DNA from: Archangiaceae bacterium
GTDB taxonomy: Bacteria > Myxococcota > Myxococcia > Myxococcales > Myxococcaceae
Assembly (NCBI GenBank): GCA_016714225.1
Contig: JADJNS010000036.1
Coordinates: forward strand, 20,694-84,693
Direction of reading: 5' to 3'
DNA length: 64,000 nt
Each line of letters begins with the position of its first letter. Positions within the stretch are counted from its first letter, which is position 1. The notes beneath the pieces were generated by a model. It was not told the origin of the DNA. It searched no databases and worked only from the letters and a program-made list of their open reading frames with translations. Of this stretch, positions 8,727-17,379 are shown in pieces. The translations under genes and the position numbers were made by a program.

Positions 8727-10307
8727 TCACTTCACGACCGTGGCCAGCTCCATGCGGCACAGCGAGACCTGGTTGGCGATGACCATCGCGGTCTTCTCTT
8801 GCGGCTTGTAGCCGGCGCGCTCGACGCGCACCTGGTGCTTGCCGGCCGGCACCTGCAGCGAGAGCGGCGTCGAGCCCTGCTTGCGGCCGTCGATGTACAG
8901 CGCGGCGGGAGTGGTGAGCCCCTTCACCGTGGTGATGACCCGCAGCTCGCCGCTCTCGGTCACCGTCTCGCTGGGGTTGTCGTCTCCGCGGTCGCCTTCG
9001 CCGGCCTGTGAGTCCGACTGCGAGCGACCCGGGTCGGTGTGACCGCTGTTGCGCTCTTCGTCGCGGGTGTCGTTGGGCGGCGCGAGCTCACCGGCGTAGG
9101 TCTCGGAGACCGAGTCGTCGGCCGGGTCATTGCCCGACTGGGTGTCGTCGGGCTGCTCTTCGCGCTTCGCCATCACGTTCGCGAGCTTGCGCGTCTCGCG
9201 GCGCAGGTCGATGGGGCCGGTGGGCGCCCCCGAGAGCAGGTGCACGTCGATGGAGCTCGCCATCGGCACCTCGCCCGAGGTGGTCTTCTGCGCCGGCAAC
9301 CCACCGGTGGTGGCGCGCTTGATGAGCGGCTGGGTCTGCGCCCGCGTCGACTTGCTGGGCTTGTTGCGCGCGCGCCTCTCTTCTTCGGCCTTCAGCTCGT
9401 CGAGAAAGGCGAACGCCACCGCAGGGTCGACGCGCTCTTGCTGGCCGAAGAAGGCCTCGAGGTCGGCGGCGAACTCCATCGCCGAGAGCGGGCGGTCTTC
9501 ACGCTTCTTCGACATCGCAGTGGCCAGCGCCCGCGCCACGTTCTTGTTCACCGCCGCGTTGAGCTCGCTGGCGTCGGGCACCTCGTTGTAGCGGTGTGCG
9601 TGCAGCACCTCGAAGTTCGACTGGCCGAGGAAGGGTGGCCGGCCGCACAACAGCTCGAAGGTCATCGCCGCCAGCGCGTAGACGTCGGTGCGCTTGTCGA
9701 TTTCGTCGGTGCCCTGAATCTGCTCGGGCGACATGTAATAGGGCGTGCCCACCATCGCTCCAGGCTTGGTGAGGCCGGGGTTCGACTTGTCGCGCACCAC
9801 GCCCAGGTCGAGAATCGTCACCCGCCCGCCCGGCGACACGAAGATGTTCTGCGGCTTGATGTCGCGGTGCACGAGGCCGTGGTGGTGAATGAACGACAGC
9901 CCGGCGGCGATCTGCTTCACCACCGCTAGCGTCTCGCCGGGCGTGAGCTTGCCGCCCTTCTTCTTGAGCACGTCCGACAGCGTCATGCCTTCGAGAAACT
10001 GCATCACGATGTAGGGCAGCGCGCCGCGCCGGCCGACCCCGAACAGCTGAATGATGTTGGGGTGGCGCAGCGTGGTCATCAGCTTCGCCTCGCGCTCGAA
10101 GCGCGCCAGCACCTTGGGCTTGCGGCAGTGCTCGGGCGAGAGAATCTTGATCGCCACCTTGCGCTCGAGGCGGCTGTCTTTGCCGCGAAACACGCTGCCC
10201 ATCGCGCCCTGCCCGATGCGCGCTTCGATCAGCCACCGCTCATCGAGAATGTCCCCGGGAGCGACGAGGAAGACGACCGTATGCTCGCTGTGACTGTTGT
10301 AGTCCAA
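8727..10307 (-). CDS. Ser/Thr protein kinase with C-terminal PEGA domain
   Basis: A 526-aa soluble Hanks-type kinase. Gly-rich loop IGQGAMGSVF (31-40), VAIK Lys54, catalytic HRDIKPQN (H147, D149), metal loop DLG (167-169) instead of DFG, and SPE at 193-195 are visible. About 150 low-complexity residues (Arg/Glu/Asp/Ser-rich, no membrane segment) follow. A PEGA domain (about 453-522, with AALYIDGRKQGSTPLSLQVPAGKHQVRVE) ends the protein; it is common on myxobacterial kinases and probably binds partners. The only available start is TTG at 10307 with no clear ribosome site, so the N-terminus is uncertain. Divergent from the ECF sigma gene. Confidence 0.9.
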   Translation of the reverse strand: MDYNSHSEHTVVFLVAPGDILDERWLIEARIGQGAMGSVFRGKDSRLERKVAIKILSPEHCRKPKVLARFEREAKLMTTLRHPNIIQLFGVGRRGALPYIVMQFLEGMTLSDVLKKKGGKLTPGETLAVVKQIAAGLSFIHHHGLVHRDIKPQNIFVSPGGRVTILDLGVVRDKSNPGLTKPGAMVGTPYYMSPEQIQGTDEIDKRTDVYALAAMTFELLCGRPPFLGQSNFEVLHAHRYNEVPDASELNAAVNKNVARALATAMSKKREDRPLSAMEFAADLEAFFGQQERVDPAVAFAFLDELKAEEERRARNKPSKSTRAQTQPLIKRATTGGLPAQKTTSGEVPMASSIDVHLLSGAPTGPIDLRRETRKLANVMAKREEQPDDTQSGNDPADDSVSETYAGELAPPNDTRDEERNSGHTDPGRSQSDSQAGEGDRGDDNPSETVTESGELRVITTVKGLTTPAALYIDGRKQGSTPLSLQVPAGKHQVRVERAGYKPQEKTAMVIANQVSLCRMELATVVK

Positions 10308-10369
10308 AGGGCACGACCGGCCTTCGACTCTAGCCGGTGTTGGGAACCTTTTAAGGGCTGCTGCATGAA

Positions 10370-10951
10370 ATGACCGTGGTGGACTCGAGCACCCTCTCCC
10401 GGGCAGTCGCCGGCGCGCCCGACGCGCAGGCCGAGGTGCTGCGCGAGGTGGGGCCGCACGTCGCCTCGCTGGTGCGGAGGCTCGGTGAGCCCGGTCAGCG
10501 CGACGACGACACCCACGAAATCTTCGCCCACCTTCTGCACGTGCTGCCGCGCTTCAAGCCCGACGGCGCCGCGAAGCTCACCACCTGGGCGTTCACCGTC
10601 GCGCACCGCTTCTTGCTGATGCGCAAGCGCAAGCCTCGCGCGCCGCTGGTGGCGCTCGAAGGCGGCCTGAGCGTGCCCGACCCCAAGGCGGGGCCCGACG
10701 AGTCGGCACACGGGCGGCAGCTGGCGGGCCGCTTCGAGGCGGCGCTCGCCCGCTTGAGCGCCGAGCAGCGCCGCGCCTTCGTGCTCACCCAGCTGCACCA
10801 CCAGTCGCTCGAGGCGGTCGCCGAGGTCGAAGGCGTGGCGGTCGGCACCATCAAGTCGCGGGTGCACCGCGCGCGCGCCGAGCTGGTGCTGGCCCTGGGC
10901 GACGCGCTCGACCGCCCCGGCGGTGAAGGAGGCTCACATGGTATCGGCTGA
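10370..10951 (+). CDS. ECF-type RNA polymerase sigma factor
   Basis: A 193-aa sigma-70 family protein. Region 2 spans about residues 20-90 (DDDTHEIFAHLLHVLPRF, KLTTWAFTVAHRFLLMRKRK). Region 4 spans about 125-175, with a helix-turn-helix in SLEAVAEVEGVAVGTIKSR. Its last 14 bp overlap the start of the next gene, which has an anti-sigma-like N-terminus, so the two are co-translated and this sigma is probably held by that protein. A GGAACC element at 10343-10348 resembles an ECF -35 box and may mark autoregulation, but it sits very close to the start codon. Confidence 0.85.
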   Translation: MTVVDSSTLSRAVAGAPDAQAEVLREVGPHVASLVRRLGEPGQRDDDTHEIFAHLLHVLPRFKPDGAAKLTTWAFTVAHRFLLMRKRKPRAPLVALEGGLSVPDPKAGPDESAHGRQLAGRFEAALARLSAEQRRAFVLTQLHHQSLEAVAEVEGVAVGTIKSRVHRARAELVLALGDALDRPGGEGGSHGIG

Positions 10952-12569
10952 CGACGTCGAGCGGCTGTCGCGGCTGCTGGCCGGCGACCTGAGCGCCGCC
11001 GAAGAGGCCGCGCTGCGCGGCGAGCTGTCGCAGCGGCCAGCGCTCGAGCAGGCGCTCGCGCGGCTCAAGGCGCTCGACGCGATGACCGCTTCGTTCGCAC
11101 CGGCGCCCCGCGATGTCGCGCTGGCCGAGCAGGCGGCGCAGCGGCTGGCGCCGCCTCTGCCTCGCGTGGCGTGGAGGCCGGTCGCGGCGGCGGCGGTGCT
11201 CGCGGCCGCGCTGGCGGCCTCGGTGACCGCGTGGGTGATGTCGAGCGAGGCGCCTGCGCCGGTCGCGGCTCCGGCTCCGGTCGTCTCCGAGGCTCCTGCG
11301 CCGGTCACCCCGCTCGCCTCCGAGCAGCGAGCGAGCCCTGCGCTCATTCGCACTGCGCTCGGCCAGCTCGAGCTGCTCGACGGAGCCCAGGTGACTCCGC
11401 TCTCGTCCGGCGTGTTCCGCCTCGAGCACGGCAACGTGCTGGCGCAGGGCCGCATCAGCATCGAGGTCGAGGGCCACCGCATCGACGTCGACGGCAAAGT
11501 GCTCATCGCCACGGAACCCGAAAAGGCGCAGCCGCATGTCACTGCGCCCATGAACCGACAACTCCTCGCAGGAACCGCAGTGGTGCTGTTCGTGATGCAA
11601 GGCAACGCCAGGGCCACCGAGCCGGCATTCGAAGTGAAGAACGCCCGGCCCAACGTCGCGCTCGACCGGGTGCCCAAGCCGGCTGAGATGCTGAGCTTGA
11701 AAGAAATGAATGACGCCGTGGCGCCGCACTCCGAGGCCATCGGCGGCTGCTTCGCCCAGGCGCTGAAGGCCAACCCCAGGCTGCAGGGCAAGGTGACGCT
11801 GCTGCTCACCTTGAAGAGCGACGGCAAGAAGAGCCGCCTCACTGAAGGCACGGTGGCGGGCGACTACTCGCTGCAGAACCCGTTCGTGGCCAGCTGCGTG
11901 CTCGAGCAGCTGGGCGCCGTCGAGTTCCCCGCGCCCCGGGGCGCCGACGAGGTGCAGGTCGCCTACCCGCTCGAGTTCCAGCCGCGCGGCACCGGCACGT
12001 GGGTGGCGCTGCCCGACGATGGAGTCGAGCGCAAGGTGGCGATGACCGCGCGCCCCGAACGGGTCGACGTCGAGCTCGGCGACGCGCCGCAGACCCTGCC
12101 GGGCGCGAAGGTGACCGTGGTCGAGTTCTCCGAGCACGGCTGCAGCTTCTGCCTCAAGGGCGCGCAGCTGCTCTCGACGCTGCGCCACCTCTACCGCGAC
12201 CGGGTGAACTTCGTGTTCAAGCACCACCCGCTGCCTTCCGAGCCGCGCAGCGATGAGGCGGCGCGGGCGATGGTGGCGGCGCACCGGCTCGGCCGCTTCT
12301 GGGAGTTCCACGATGAGCTGTTCAAGTCGCCCAACGTTCCGCTGGAGACCGCGGCGCGGGTGGCGCGGCTCGACGTGCTCGCGTTCAACCGGCTGCGCGC
12401 CTCGGACGAGGTGAAGCAGGCAGTCGAGCGCGACGTCGCCCAGGCCCAGGCGCTCGAATCACGCGGAGTGCCCAGCTACTTCGTCAACGGCCGCGAGGTG
12501 GTCGGATTGCAGCCCACCGAGCTGCGCAAGCTGATCGACGCCGAGCTGGCCGCGGCGAAGAATCGGTAG
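10938..12569 (+). CDS. anti-sigma/FecR-like protein fused to AgmX-type and DsbA-like thioredoxin domains
   Basis: A 543-aa protein starting at ATG 10938, chosen for the GAAGGAGG site just upstream. Residues 1-75 look like a cytoplasmic anti-sigma/zinc-finger-like helical domain without the Cys ligands. A membrane helix follows (about 80-100, AAAAVLAAALAASVTAWVM), then a FecR-like domain (about 130-200). At Met205 a second export-type segment begins (MNRQLLAGTAVVLFVMQG). Then come a TonB/AgmX-type C-terminal domain (about 240-345, GGCFAQALKANPRLQGKV) and a DsbA-like thioredoxin domain with CSFC (C402, C405) and cis-Pro GVPSY. The whole is one frame; the two hydrophobic segments suggest a second, internally started exported product. 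Confidence 0.8.
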   Translation: MVSADDVERLSRLLAGDLSAAEEAALRGELSQRPALEQALARLKALDAMTASFAPAPRDVALAEQAAQRLAPPLPRVAWRPVAAAAVLAAALAASVTAWVMSSEAPAPVAAPAPVVSEAPAPVTPLASEQRASPALIRTALGQLELLDGAQVTPLSSGVFRLEHGNVLAQGRISIEVEGHRIDVDGKVLIATEPEKAQPHVTAPMNRQLLAGTAVVLFVMQGNARATEPAFEVKNARPNVALDRVPKPAEMLSLKEMNDAVAPHSEAIGGCFAQALKANPRLQGKVTLLLTLKSDGKKSRLTEGTVAGDYSLQNPFVASCVLEQLGAVEFPAPRGADEVQVAYPLEFQPRGTGTWVALPDDGVERKVAMTARPERVDVELGDAPQTLPGAKVTVVEFSEHGCSFCLKGAQLLSTLRHLYRDRVNFVFKHHPLPSEPRSDEAARAMVAAHRLGRFWEFHDELFKSPNVPLETAARVARLDVLAFNRLRASDEVKQAVERDVAQAQALESRGVPSYFVNGREVVGLQPTELRKLIDAELAAAKNR

Positions 12570-12688
12570 GCCTTGGTCCGCGGCTGAGGCGCCCGGCCAG
12601 CACGGCGCGCGACTGAAGTCGCACGCGTCGGAGCCCCGCCGGGAGCGGAACGCCGCGGGCGGAGAGAGCGTTCGGGCTGTCGCACCCG

Positions 12689-12880
12689 TCAGCGGCGGGG
12701 CGGCGCCGGGTCGACCTGCTGCACACCTGCCTCTCGGCGCGACTGCGCTCGAAAGGCCTCGGGGTCGGCCCGGTAGCGCTGCTGCAGCACGCGCCGGGCC
12801 GCCTCGGCGGCCTGGGGGTCGACCTCTGAGTCGGGCAGCTGCTCCATCTCGGTCGACTGCCGCGGGTCTTTCTCGTTCAC
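12689..12880 (-). CDS. small hydrophilic protein, translationally coupled
   Basis: A 63-aa protein starting at GTG 12880, with GGAGG six bases upstream and a GTGA overlap with the stop of the preceding gene. It is highly charged and Gln/Arg-rich (ARRVLQQRYRADPEAFRAQ), with no Cys, no signal and no membrane segment. No family recognised. The coupling suggests it acts with the 441-aa protein encoded upstream. Confidence 0.6.
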   Translation of the reverse strand: MNEKDPRQSTEMEQLPDSEVDPQAAEAARRVLQQRYRADPEAFRAQSRREAGVQQVDPAPPRR

Positions 12881-14202
12881 GTGCGACCTCCGGAGACGGC
12901 TCGGGGCGCGAGCCCCCGCGCCTCGGCGAACGCTTCGAGCATCTGCCGCGACAGGCTGCCGTCGGCGAGGTCGAAGGTGAGCCACAGGAAGGCGGGCGGG
13001 TTTTCCTGGTACCAGCGCGCGCCCTCTTCGGTCGCCAGCAGCTCGAAGACCGTCTGCGCCTGCTTCACCTCGTCGGGCAGGTCGGTGGCGGCCAGCGCCT
13101 CGAGCGTCGCTCGCGGCAACGCTCCATTGAAGCCGAGCTTGGGCCACACCAGCGTGCCGACCCAATGGGGCAGAGACGTGGCGGCGATGGTGCGAATGCG
13201 CCGGGCGCCGTAGCGGCGGTAGGTCTCTACGGCGTCGAGCAGAACCTGGGTACCGGTGCCCCTGGGCAGCCCGTCGGTCAGCTGAAACACGTCGTGCTCG
13301 ACCTCGAGCTCGCCTTCGGCGTTGCGGCTGAAGGTGCGCTTGTACTCGCGGTACTGGGGGTGCACCACGTTCAGCTCGACGGTGTCGGCCCCCAGGTGCG
13401 CCGTCTTGCTCGCCGCGACGCTCACGTGAACCCGGGCGCCTTCGGGTGCGGCGGCCAGGTCGGCGAAGTCGTTCGCCGACAGCTCGCGACCGAACACCGC
13501 GCGGCTCATCTCGAGCACCCGCGCCGGTTGGTCGAGCTGCACCGTCGCGCCCCGGGCCGGCACGCGCAGCCCGTACTCCCACAGCACCTCGGTGACCCGC
13601 TGGCCCTCGAACAGCGAGGTGCGCTCGGCGGGCGGCGGCAGGGCCGCCCCGCGCTGCAGGTCAGGCGCCTCGGCGACGTGTCGCGGCGTGGCGTGCTCGA
13701 GCGTGATGCCGTTCGCGCCGCGCTCGATGGTCAAGAGCCGGCTGCCGCCCCACCACGGGCGCGCGGTGAGGCGCAGCGCGCGGTCGCCGAGCACGTTCAC
13801 CCGAACCTCTTCGCCGAGGCTGGCGCCCGCCAGGCGACCGAGCGCCGCCGGCGTCACCGGGTGGCCGAAGATTTCCGTCGTCACCGCGGAGATCGCCGCG
13901 GCGCGCTCGCTGGCCAGCGACCACAGGTAGAAGTCTGGTGGGGTGCTCGGCGCCTCGTCGCCCGACCGCAGCTGTTGCCACAAGGCTTCAGCCAGCGTGC
14001 CGAACTGCGGGGCGTCGGAGAAATCCAACGAGGCGACCGGCAGGTGCGGGGCCGCGGCGGCGCCCTCGCCCGAGGCCACCACGGGCTCGTCGACGTGGTC
14101 GGGGTGCGAGAACACCGGCTCGACCGCCGGCCGCACCGCGCGTGCGGCGCCCCCGGCAGGGGCCGGCGTCGAGCCTGGCGGTCGCTGAACCCGAACCTTC
14201 AT
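12877..14202 (-). CDS. unknown 441-aa protein with possible GNAT-like C-terminal part
   Basis: The ATG at 14202 gives MKVRVQRPPGSTPAPAGG, a Pro/Ala-rich, probably disordered N-terminus of about 60 residues. Two alpha/beta parts follow. The second has LLDAVETYRRYGARRIRTIAA then LPHWVGTLVWPKLGFNG, which resembles the helix-strand-helix of an acetyltransferase-like fold. No catalytic motif is recognisable and there is no signal peptide. Translationally coupled (GTGA) to the 63-aa gene downstream. Function unknown. Confidence 0.6.
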   Translation of the reverse strand: MKVRVQRPPGSTPAPAGGAARAVRPAVEPVFSHPDHVDEPVVASGEGAAAAPHLPVASLDFSDAPQFGTLAEALWQQLRSGDEAPSTPPDFYLWSLASERAAAISAVTTEIFGHPVTPAALGRLAGASLGEEVRVNVLGDRALRLTARPWWGGSRLLTIERGANGITLEHATPRHVAEAPDLQRGAALPPPAERTSLFEGQRVTEVLWEYGLRVPARGATVQLDQPARVLEMSRAVFGRELSANDFADLAAAPEGARVHVSVAASKTAHLGADTVELNVVHPQYREYKRTFSRNAEGELEVEHDVFQLTDGLPRGTGTQVLLDAVETYRRYGARRIRTIAATSLPHWVGTLVWPKLGFNGALPRATLEALAATDLPDEVKQAQTVFELLATEEGARWYQENPPAFLWLTFDLADGSLSRQMLEAFAEARGLAPRAVSGGRT

Positions 14203-14363
14203 CGGCCGGCGACCATAACGCGCAGGTCCGGGCGGTGAAGCCCAGGCCCTTTCCGACCGTCTCGTGCTGGCCACGCGCGGCGCCTTTGCGTGGCGCGCGG
14301 CGCCATGGCTTCTGGCGCCGAGGGCCATGCGGCATCATGGGGGCGCTGAGTACCCTGCTCACC

Positions 14364-15203
14364 ATGGTCACCCTCCAGAACGCAGCGGGCGAGGTGCTGT
14401 ACACCCACGACGGCGACGAAGACTCGCTCGCCGCGGCCATCGAGTCGGCCATCGAAGAGCGCGTCGAGCTCACCGGCGCGGTCTTCGACGGCCTCGACCT
14501 GAGCCACGTCAGCTTCGAGAAGGGCCGGCTCGAAGCGGCGTCGTTCAAGGGCGCGCGGCTCGACGGCGCCAGCTTCGAGAAGGCGCGGCTCACCCAGGCC
14601 AACTTCGCCCTGGCCCGCGCCAGCGGCGTCAACTTCGAGCACGCCGAGCTCACCGGCGCGGTCTTCTCGGGGGCCGACCTGCGCGACTGCAACTTCGAAG
14701 ACGTCGAGGCCGGCCGCGCGGTGTTCTCGGGCGCCGACCTGCGCGACTGCAACTTCGCAGACAGCGGGCTGGGCCGCGCCGCCTTCGACGGCGCCCGCGC
14801 CCAGGGCTGCAACTTCGAGAACAGCGACCTGCGCGAGGCGCGGCTCAACGGCGCCGACCTGCAGGGCTCGAACCTCGAAGACTGCGACCTGAGCCACGCC
14901 ACCCTCTGCGGCGCGAAGCTCGACCGCGCCAACCTCGAAGACAGCGACCTGAGCCACGCCGACCTGACCGGCGCCTCGTTTCGCGCCGCCAACCTCGAAG
15001 ACTGCTGCTTCGACCACGCCTCGCTGCAGCACGCCCGGCTCGACGACGCCAACGTCGAAGACGCCTCGCTGCGCGACGCCGAGCTGGGCGGCGTGCAGGC
15101 CACCGCCGCGAACTTCGAGGGCTGCGACTTCACCGGCGCCCACGTCGAGGACATGAAGACCGACGGCGCCAACTTCGACGGGGCGCGCGGCCTTCGCCGG
15201 TAA
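14364..15203 (+). CDS. pentapeptide-repeat protein
   Basis: A 279-aa protein from ATG 14364 (an in-frame ATG at 14337 would add 9 residues and has a slightly better upstream GAGGG). From residue 30 on, it is almost entirely tandem A(D/N)(L/F)xx pentapeptides (GADLRDCNFEDVEAGRAVF, ANLEDSDLSHADLTGASF), about 45 repeats. These form a right-handed quadrilateral beta-helix. Some family members mimic DNA and protect gyrase, most have no known role. Cytosolic. The AraC gene follows 5 bp later, so the two probably form an operon. Confidence 0.85.
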   Translation: MVTLQNAAGEVLYTHDGDEDSLAAAIESAIEERVELTGAVFDGLDLSHVSFEKGRLEAASFKGARLDGASFEKARLTQANFALARASGVNFEHAELTGAVFSGADLRDCNFEDVEAGRAVFSGADLRDCNFADSGLGRAAFDGARAQGCNFENSDLREARLNGADLQGSNLEDCDLSHATLCGAKLDRANLEDSDLSHADLTGASFRAANLEDCCFDHASLQHARLDDANVEDASLRDAELGGVQATAANFEGCDFTGAHVEDMKTDGANFDGARGLRR

Positions 15204-15208
15204 GAGCG

Positions 15209-16189
15209 ATGCCTCGCGCCGAAGCAGCGTCGGTGTCTCACCTGGTGCGGCCGCTGGTGCAGCTGGCCCGCGCGCGCGGCGCGTCGCTCGACGAGCCCGA
15301 CGAGAGCATCACCCCCAGCGACCTGGGCCGGCTCTTCGACGCCGTGGCCGAGGCGCTGGGCGAGCCGCACCTCGGCCTCACCCTGCCCGGCACGCTCTCG
15401 TTCACCCGCTACGAGCTGCCCGAGCTGGCCGCCCGCTCGAGCGCCACCCTGCGCGAGGGGCTGCAGCGCCTGGTGCGCTACGCGCCGCTGCTCAACGACG
15501 GGGTGCAGTTCGCGCTCGAGGAAGAGGGCGGGCTCGCCCGCTTCATTCACCGCACGCCGGGCCACCCGCGCGGAGTGAGCCGGCACCTCAACGAGTTCGC
15601 CATGGCGATGGCGGTGCACAGCTGCCGCTCGCAGACCGGCCGCGCGCCGGCGGTGCGCGAGGTGCGGTTCCTGAACCCGCGGCCCGGCGGCTCGCTCGAG
15701 GCACTGCGCGCCTGCTTCGGCACCGCCGCGCTGCGCTTCGGCCACGTCGAGAACACCCTGACGTTCGACGCCGAGATTCTCGACGCCCCCCAGGCCACCC
15801 ACGACCCGCGGCTGCTGGCCACCGCCGAGGGCCTCGCCGCCTCGGCCCTCGAGCGGCGCGGGCCCCAGCGCGACACCTTCGCCGCCCGGGTGGCCGAGAA
15901 GGTGCGCGAGGCGCTCGACGGGCACGAGCCGTCGATTCGCGCCGTCGCCCGCGCGCTGCGCATGAGCACCCGCACCCTGCAGCGCCGGCTCGAGGCAGAA
16001 GGCACCAGCTACGCCCAGGTGCTCGACCAGGTGCGCGAGGCGCTGGCCCGCGCACTGGTGGCGGCGCCAGCGCCTTCGCTCTCCGAGGTCGCCTTTCAGC
16101 TCGGCTTCGCCGAGTTCGCCACCTTCAGCCGCGCCTTCAAGCGGTGGACCGGGTCGGCCCCCGGCGCCTTTCGCGACGGCCAGCCATGA
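15209..16189 (+). CDS. AraC-family transcriptional regulator
   Basis: A 326-aa regulator. The N-terminal about 200 residues match the arabinose-binding-like domain of the OruR/ArgR-type AraC subgroup (FDAVAEALGEPHLGL, RYAPLLNDGV). The C-terminal about 90 residues are a double helix-turn-helix: SIRAVARALRMSTRTLQRRL then SEVAFQLGFAEFATFSRAFK with the conserved GF...SF/FSRAFKRWTG signature. The ligand is unknown. It is 5 bp downstream of the pentapeptide-repeat gene and is followed by a long non-coding stretch. Confidence 0.9.
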   Translation: MPRAEAASVSHLVRPLVQLARARGASLDEPDESITPSDLGRLFDAVAEALGEPHLGLTLPGTLSFTRYELPELAARSSATLREGLQRLVRYAPLLNDGVQFALEEEGGLARFIHRTPGHPRGVSRHLNEFAMAMAVHSCRSQTGRAPAVREVRFLNPRPGGSLEALRACFGTAALRFGHVENTLTFDAEILDAPQATHDPRLLATAEGLAASALERRGPQRDTFAARVAEKVREALDGHEPSIRAVARALRMSTRTLQRRLEAEGTSYAQVLDQVREALARALVAAPAPSLSEVAFQLGFAEFATFSRAFKRWTGSAPGAFRDGQP

Positions 16190-16395
16190 GAGGCGGGGGA
16201 ACTGAGCCGCGAAGCTCGCGCCGCGCCGGTGAGAGCCCTTCGGGTGGCGCGAGTACTTCGTGGCTCGTCTGGGTTTGCGACGCCGGCCGACGAAGCCCAT
16301 CGGCGCTTCCGGGCGACGGGAGGGCCAAGACCGTCTTCTCGGCGTGGGTCAGAGCGGGACGCGAAGCGGCAGCCGAAGCTTGCGAGCCCCGTCAG

Positions 16396-16552
16396 CGGGC
16401 GCCCTCCCTGCGAACAGCAGCGTAAAAGAATGGGCGAGGGGTCTGACGTCGCCCCAGCCGCCTCGAACGGCGGCGATTCTTTTACGCGTTTGTTCCTGCT
16501 CGACGGGCGCCCCCTTGGGAACAGCAGCGAAGAGACTCGGCGAGGGGTCTGA
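16396..16552. repeat. two imperfect direct repeats of about 50 bp
   Basis: Copy A (16396-16446) and copy B (16504-16552) share CGGGCGCC, then GAACAGCAGCG, then GGCGAGGGGTCTGA, in the same order and with near-equal spacing. Confidence 0.6.
16420..16487. repeat. 12-bp perfect inverted repeat, 44-nt loop
   Basis: GCGTAAAAGAAT (16420-16431) is the exact reverse complement of ATTCTTTTACGC (16476-16487). The arms are A/T-rich in an otherwise very GC-rich neighbourhood. Confidence 0.65.
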
Positions 16553-16781
16553 GCGGGCGCAAGGGGCTGGGGCTCTTTTCGAGCGGGCCCCCCCGCTGCG
16601 GCGTTCAGGTCGCCCGAGCGGTGCACGCACCGAGCTTCTCTGCGCTTGGGCGGCGGCGCCTCGGTGAGCCAGGCAGCTCCTCGGTGGTGAAGCGCCCGTG
16701 CCGGGACAGCGAATGAGGGCTCGGGCGACACCTGCGCGGCGCTCGAGCACCATCGGGTCTGGGCGAGGGCCCGGCGCTCGG

Positions 16782-16826
16782 CGTGGGAGTAAAAAGGTTC
16801 AACCCTTGGGCGTAAACACTCCCACG
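16782..16826. repeat. 9-bp inverted repeat
   Basis: CGTGGGAGT (16782-16790) and ACTCCCACG (16818-16826) are exact reverse complements, 27 nt apart. The spacer is A/T-richer (TAAAAAGG, GTAAACAC) than the surroundings. Confidence 0.5.
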
Positions 16827-16941
16827 TCACTCCGGGCGGCTTCGTCACGCCCAACCGCAGGGCCGACTTCGCCCTGACGGGGGGGCACGAGTCTCCTTCT
16901 GCAGAGCGACACCAGAAGCTGACCCCTTCGCGACAGTAACG

Positions 16942-17035
16942 CTGACCCCCATCGATCAGGACTTCTGCTCGATCACGGGGTTCCGCAGGAGTCCGCTACG
17001 CGGAGCGCCCTCCGGGATCTGGAGGGGGTCAGAGT
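16942..17035. repeat. GGGGGTCAG inverted repeat bounding about 75 bp
   Basis: GCTGACCCCC near 16942-16951 is matched by GGGGGTCAG near 17027-17035 in inverted orientation; a further CTGACCCC lies just upstream near 16918. The enclosed DNA has smaller stems. It resembles a short non-coding mobile or REP-like unit. Confidence 0.45.
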
Positions 17036-17379
17036 TGGTGACGCCGATAGGGTCAACCTTGCTGTCGCCTGACACCTTCGAGCGTTTCGGTGGTGCGAGG
17101 CGACCCAGGAGCACGGCCGAAGGCAAGCCTGGTGGCCTGGCGAGCACGTGCGACCCCGGCTGGCGAAGCGGCTCGGCCGCCGCCGCGACCGGAGCCGGCC
17201 CTCTCTGCGCGAACCGGGCCGAGCTCGAGGGCCCCACGTTCCGTGATGGCCACCGCCGAGGCGGCCGGTGTCACCGGGCGGTAAACGGCGCACCTGCGCT
17301 CGCCGGCCCGCACCTCGAGCGAAGTGCCCGCGGCTTCGATGATCCACCGCGGCGCCGGCCCACGGCACGCCGCGTGAAC

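Larger units (their letters stand above)
16190..17379. other. 1.2-kb repeat-rich region without a credible gene
   Basis: No open frame here shows a plausible protein; frames on both strands are Arg/Pro/Ala/Ser-rich read-through with no domain. The stretch carries several inverted and direct repeats, listed separately. On the minus strand about 17053-17360 has moderately coding-like composition (RWIIEAAGTSLEVRAGERRC) but no good start and no recognisable family, so it may be a decayed gene. The segment could also hold promoters for the gene starting at 17380. Confidence 0.6.

Noticed and set aside
10343..10376. A definite ECF-type autoregulatory promoter (GGAACC at 10343)
   Set aside because: Spacing would put the start site inside the sigma gene and no clear -10 element is seen, so it was only mentioned as a possibility.
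12600..12625. GCGACTGAAGTCGC stem as a terminator between convergent genes
   Set aside because: Only 5 bp of pairing and no T run; the similar string near 39608 suggests chance or a short repeat rather than a terminator.
16096..16854. A 252-residue minus-strand frame over the repeat-rich stretch
   Set aside because: It crosses the inverted and direct repeats, runs into the AraC gene, has no domain and contains Pro/Ser/Arg/Cys runs typical of non-coding GC-rich DNA.
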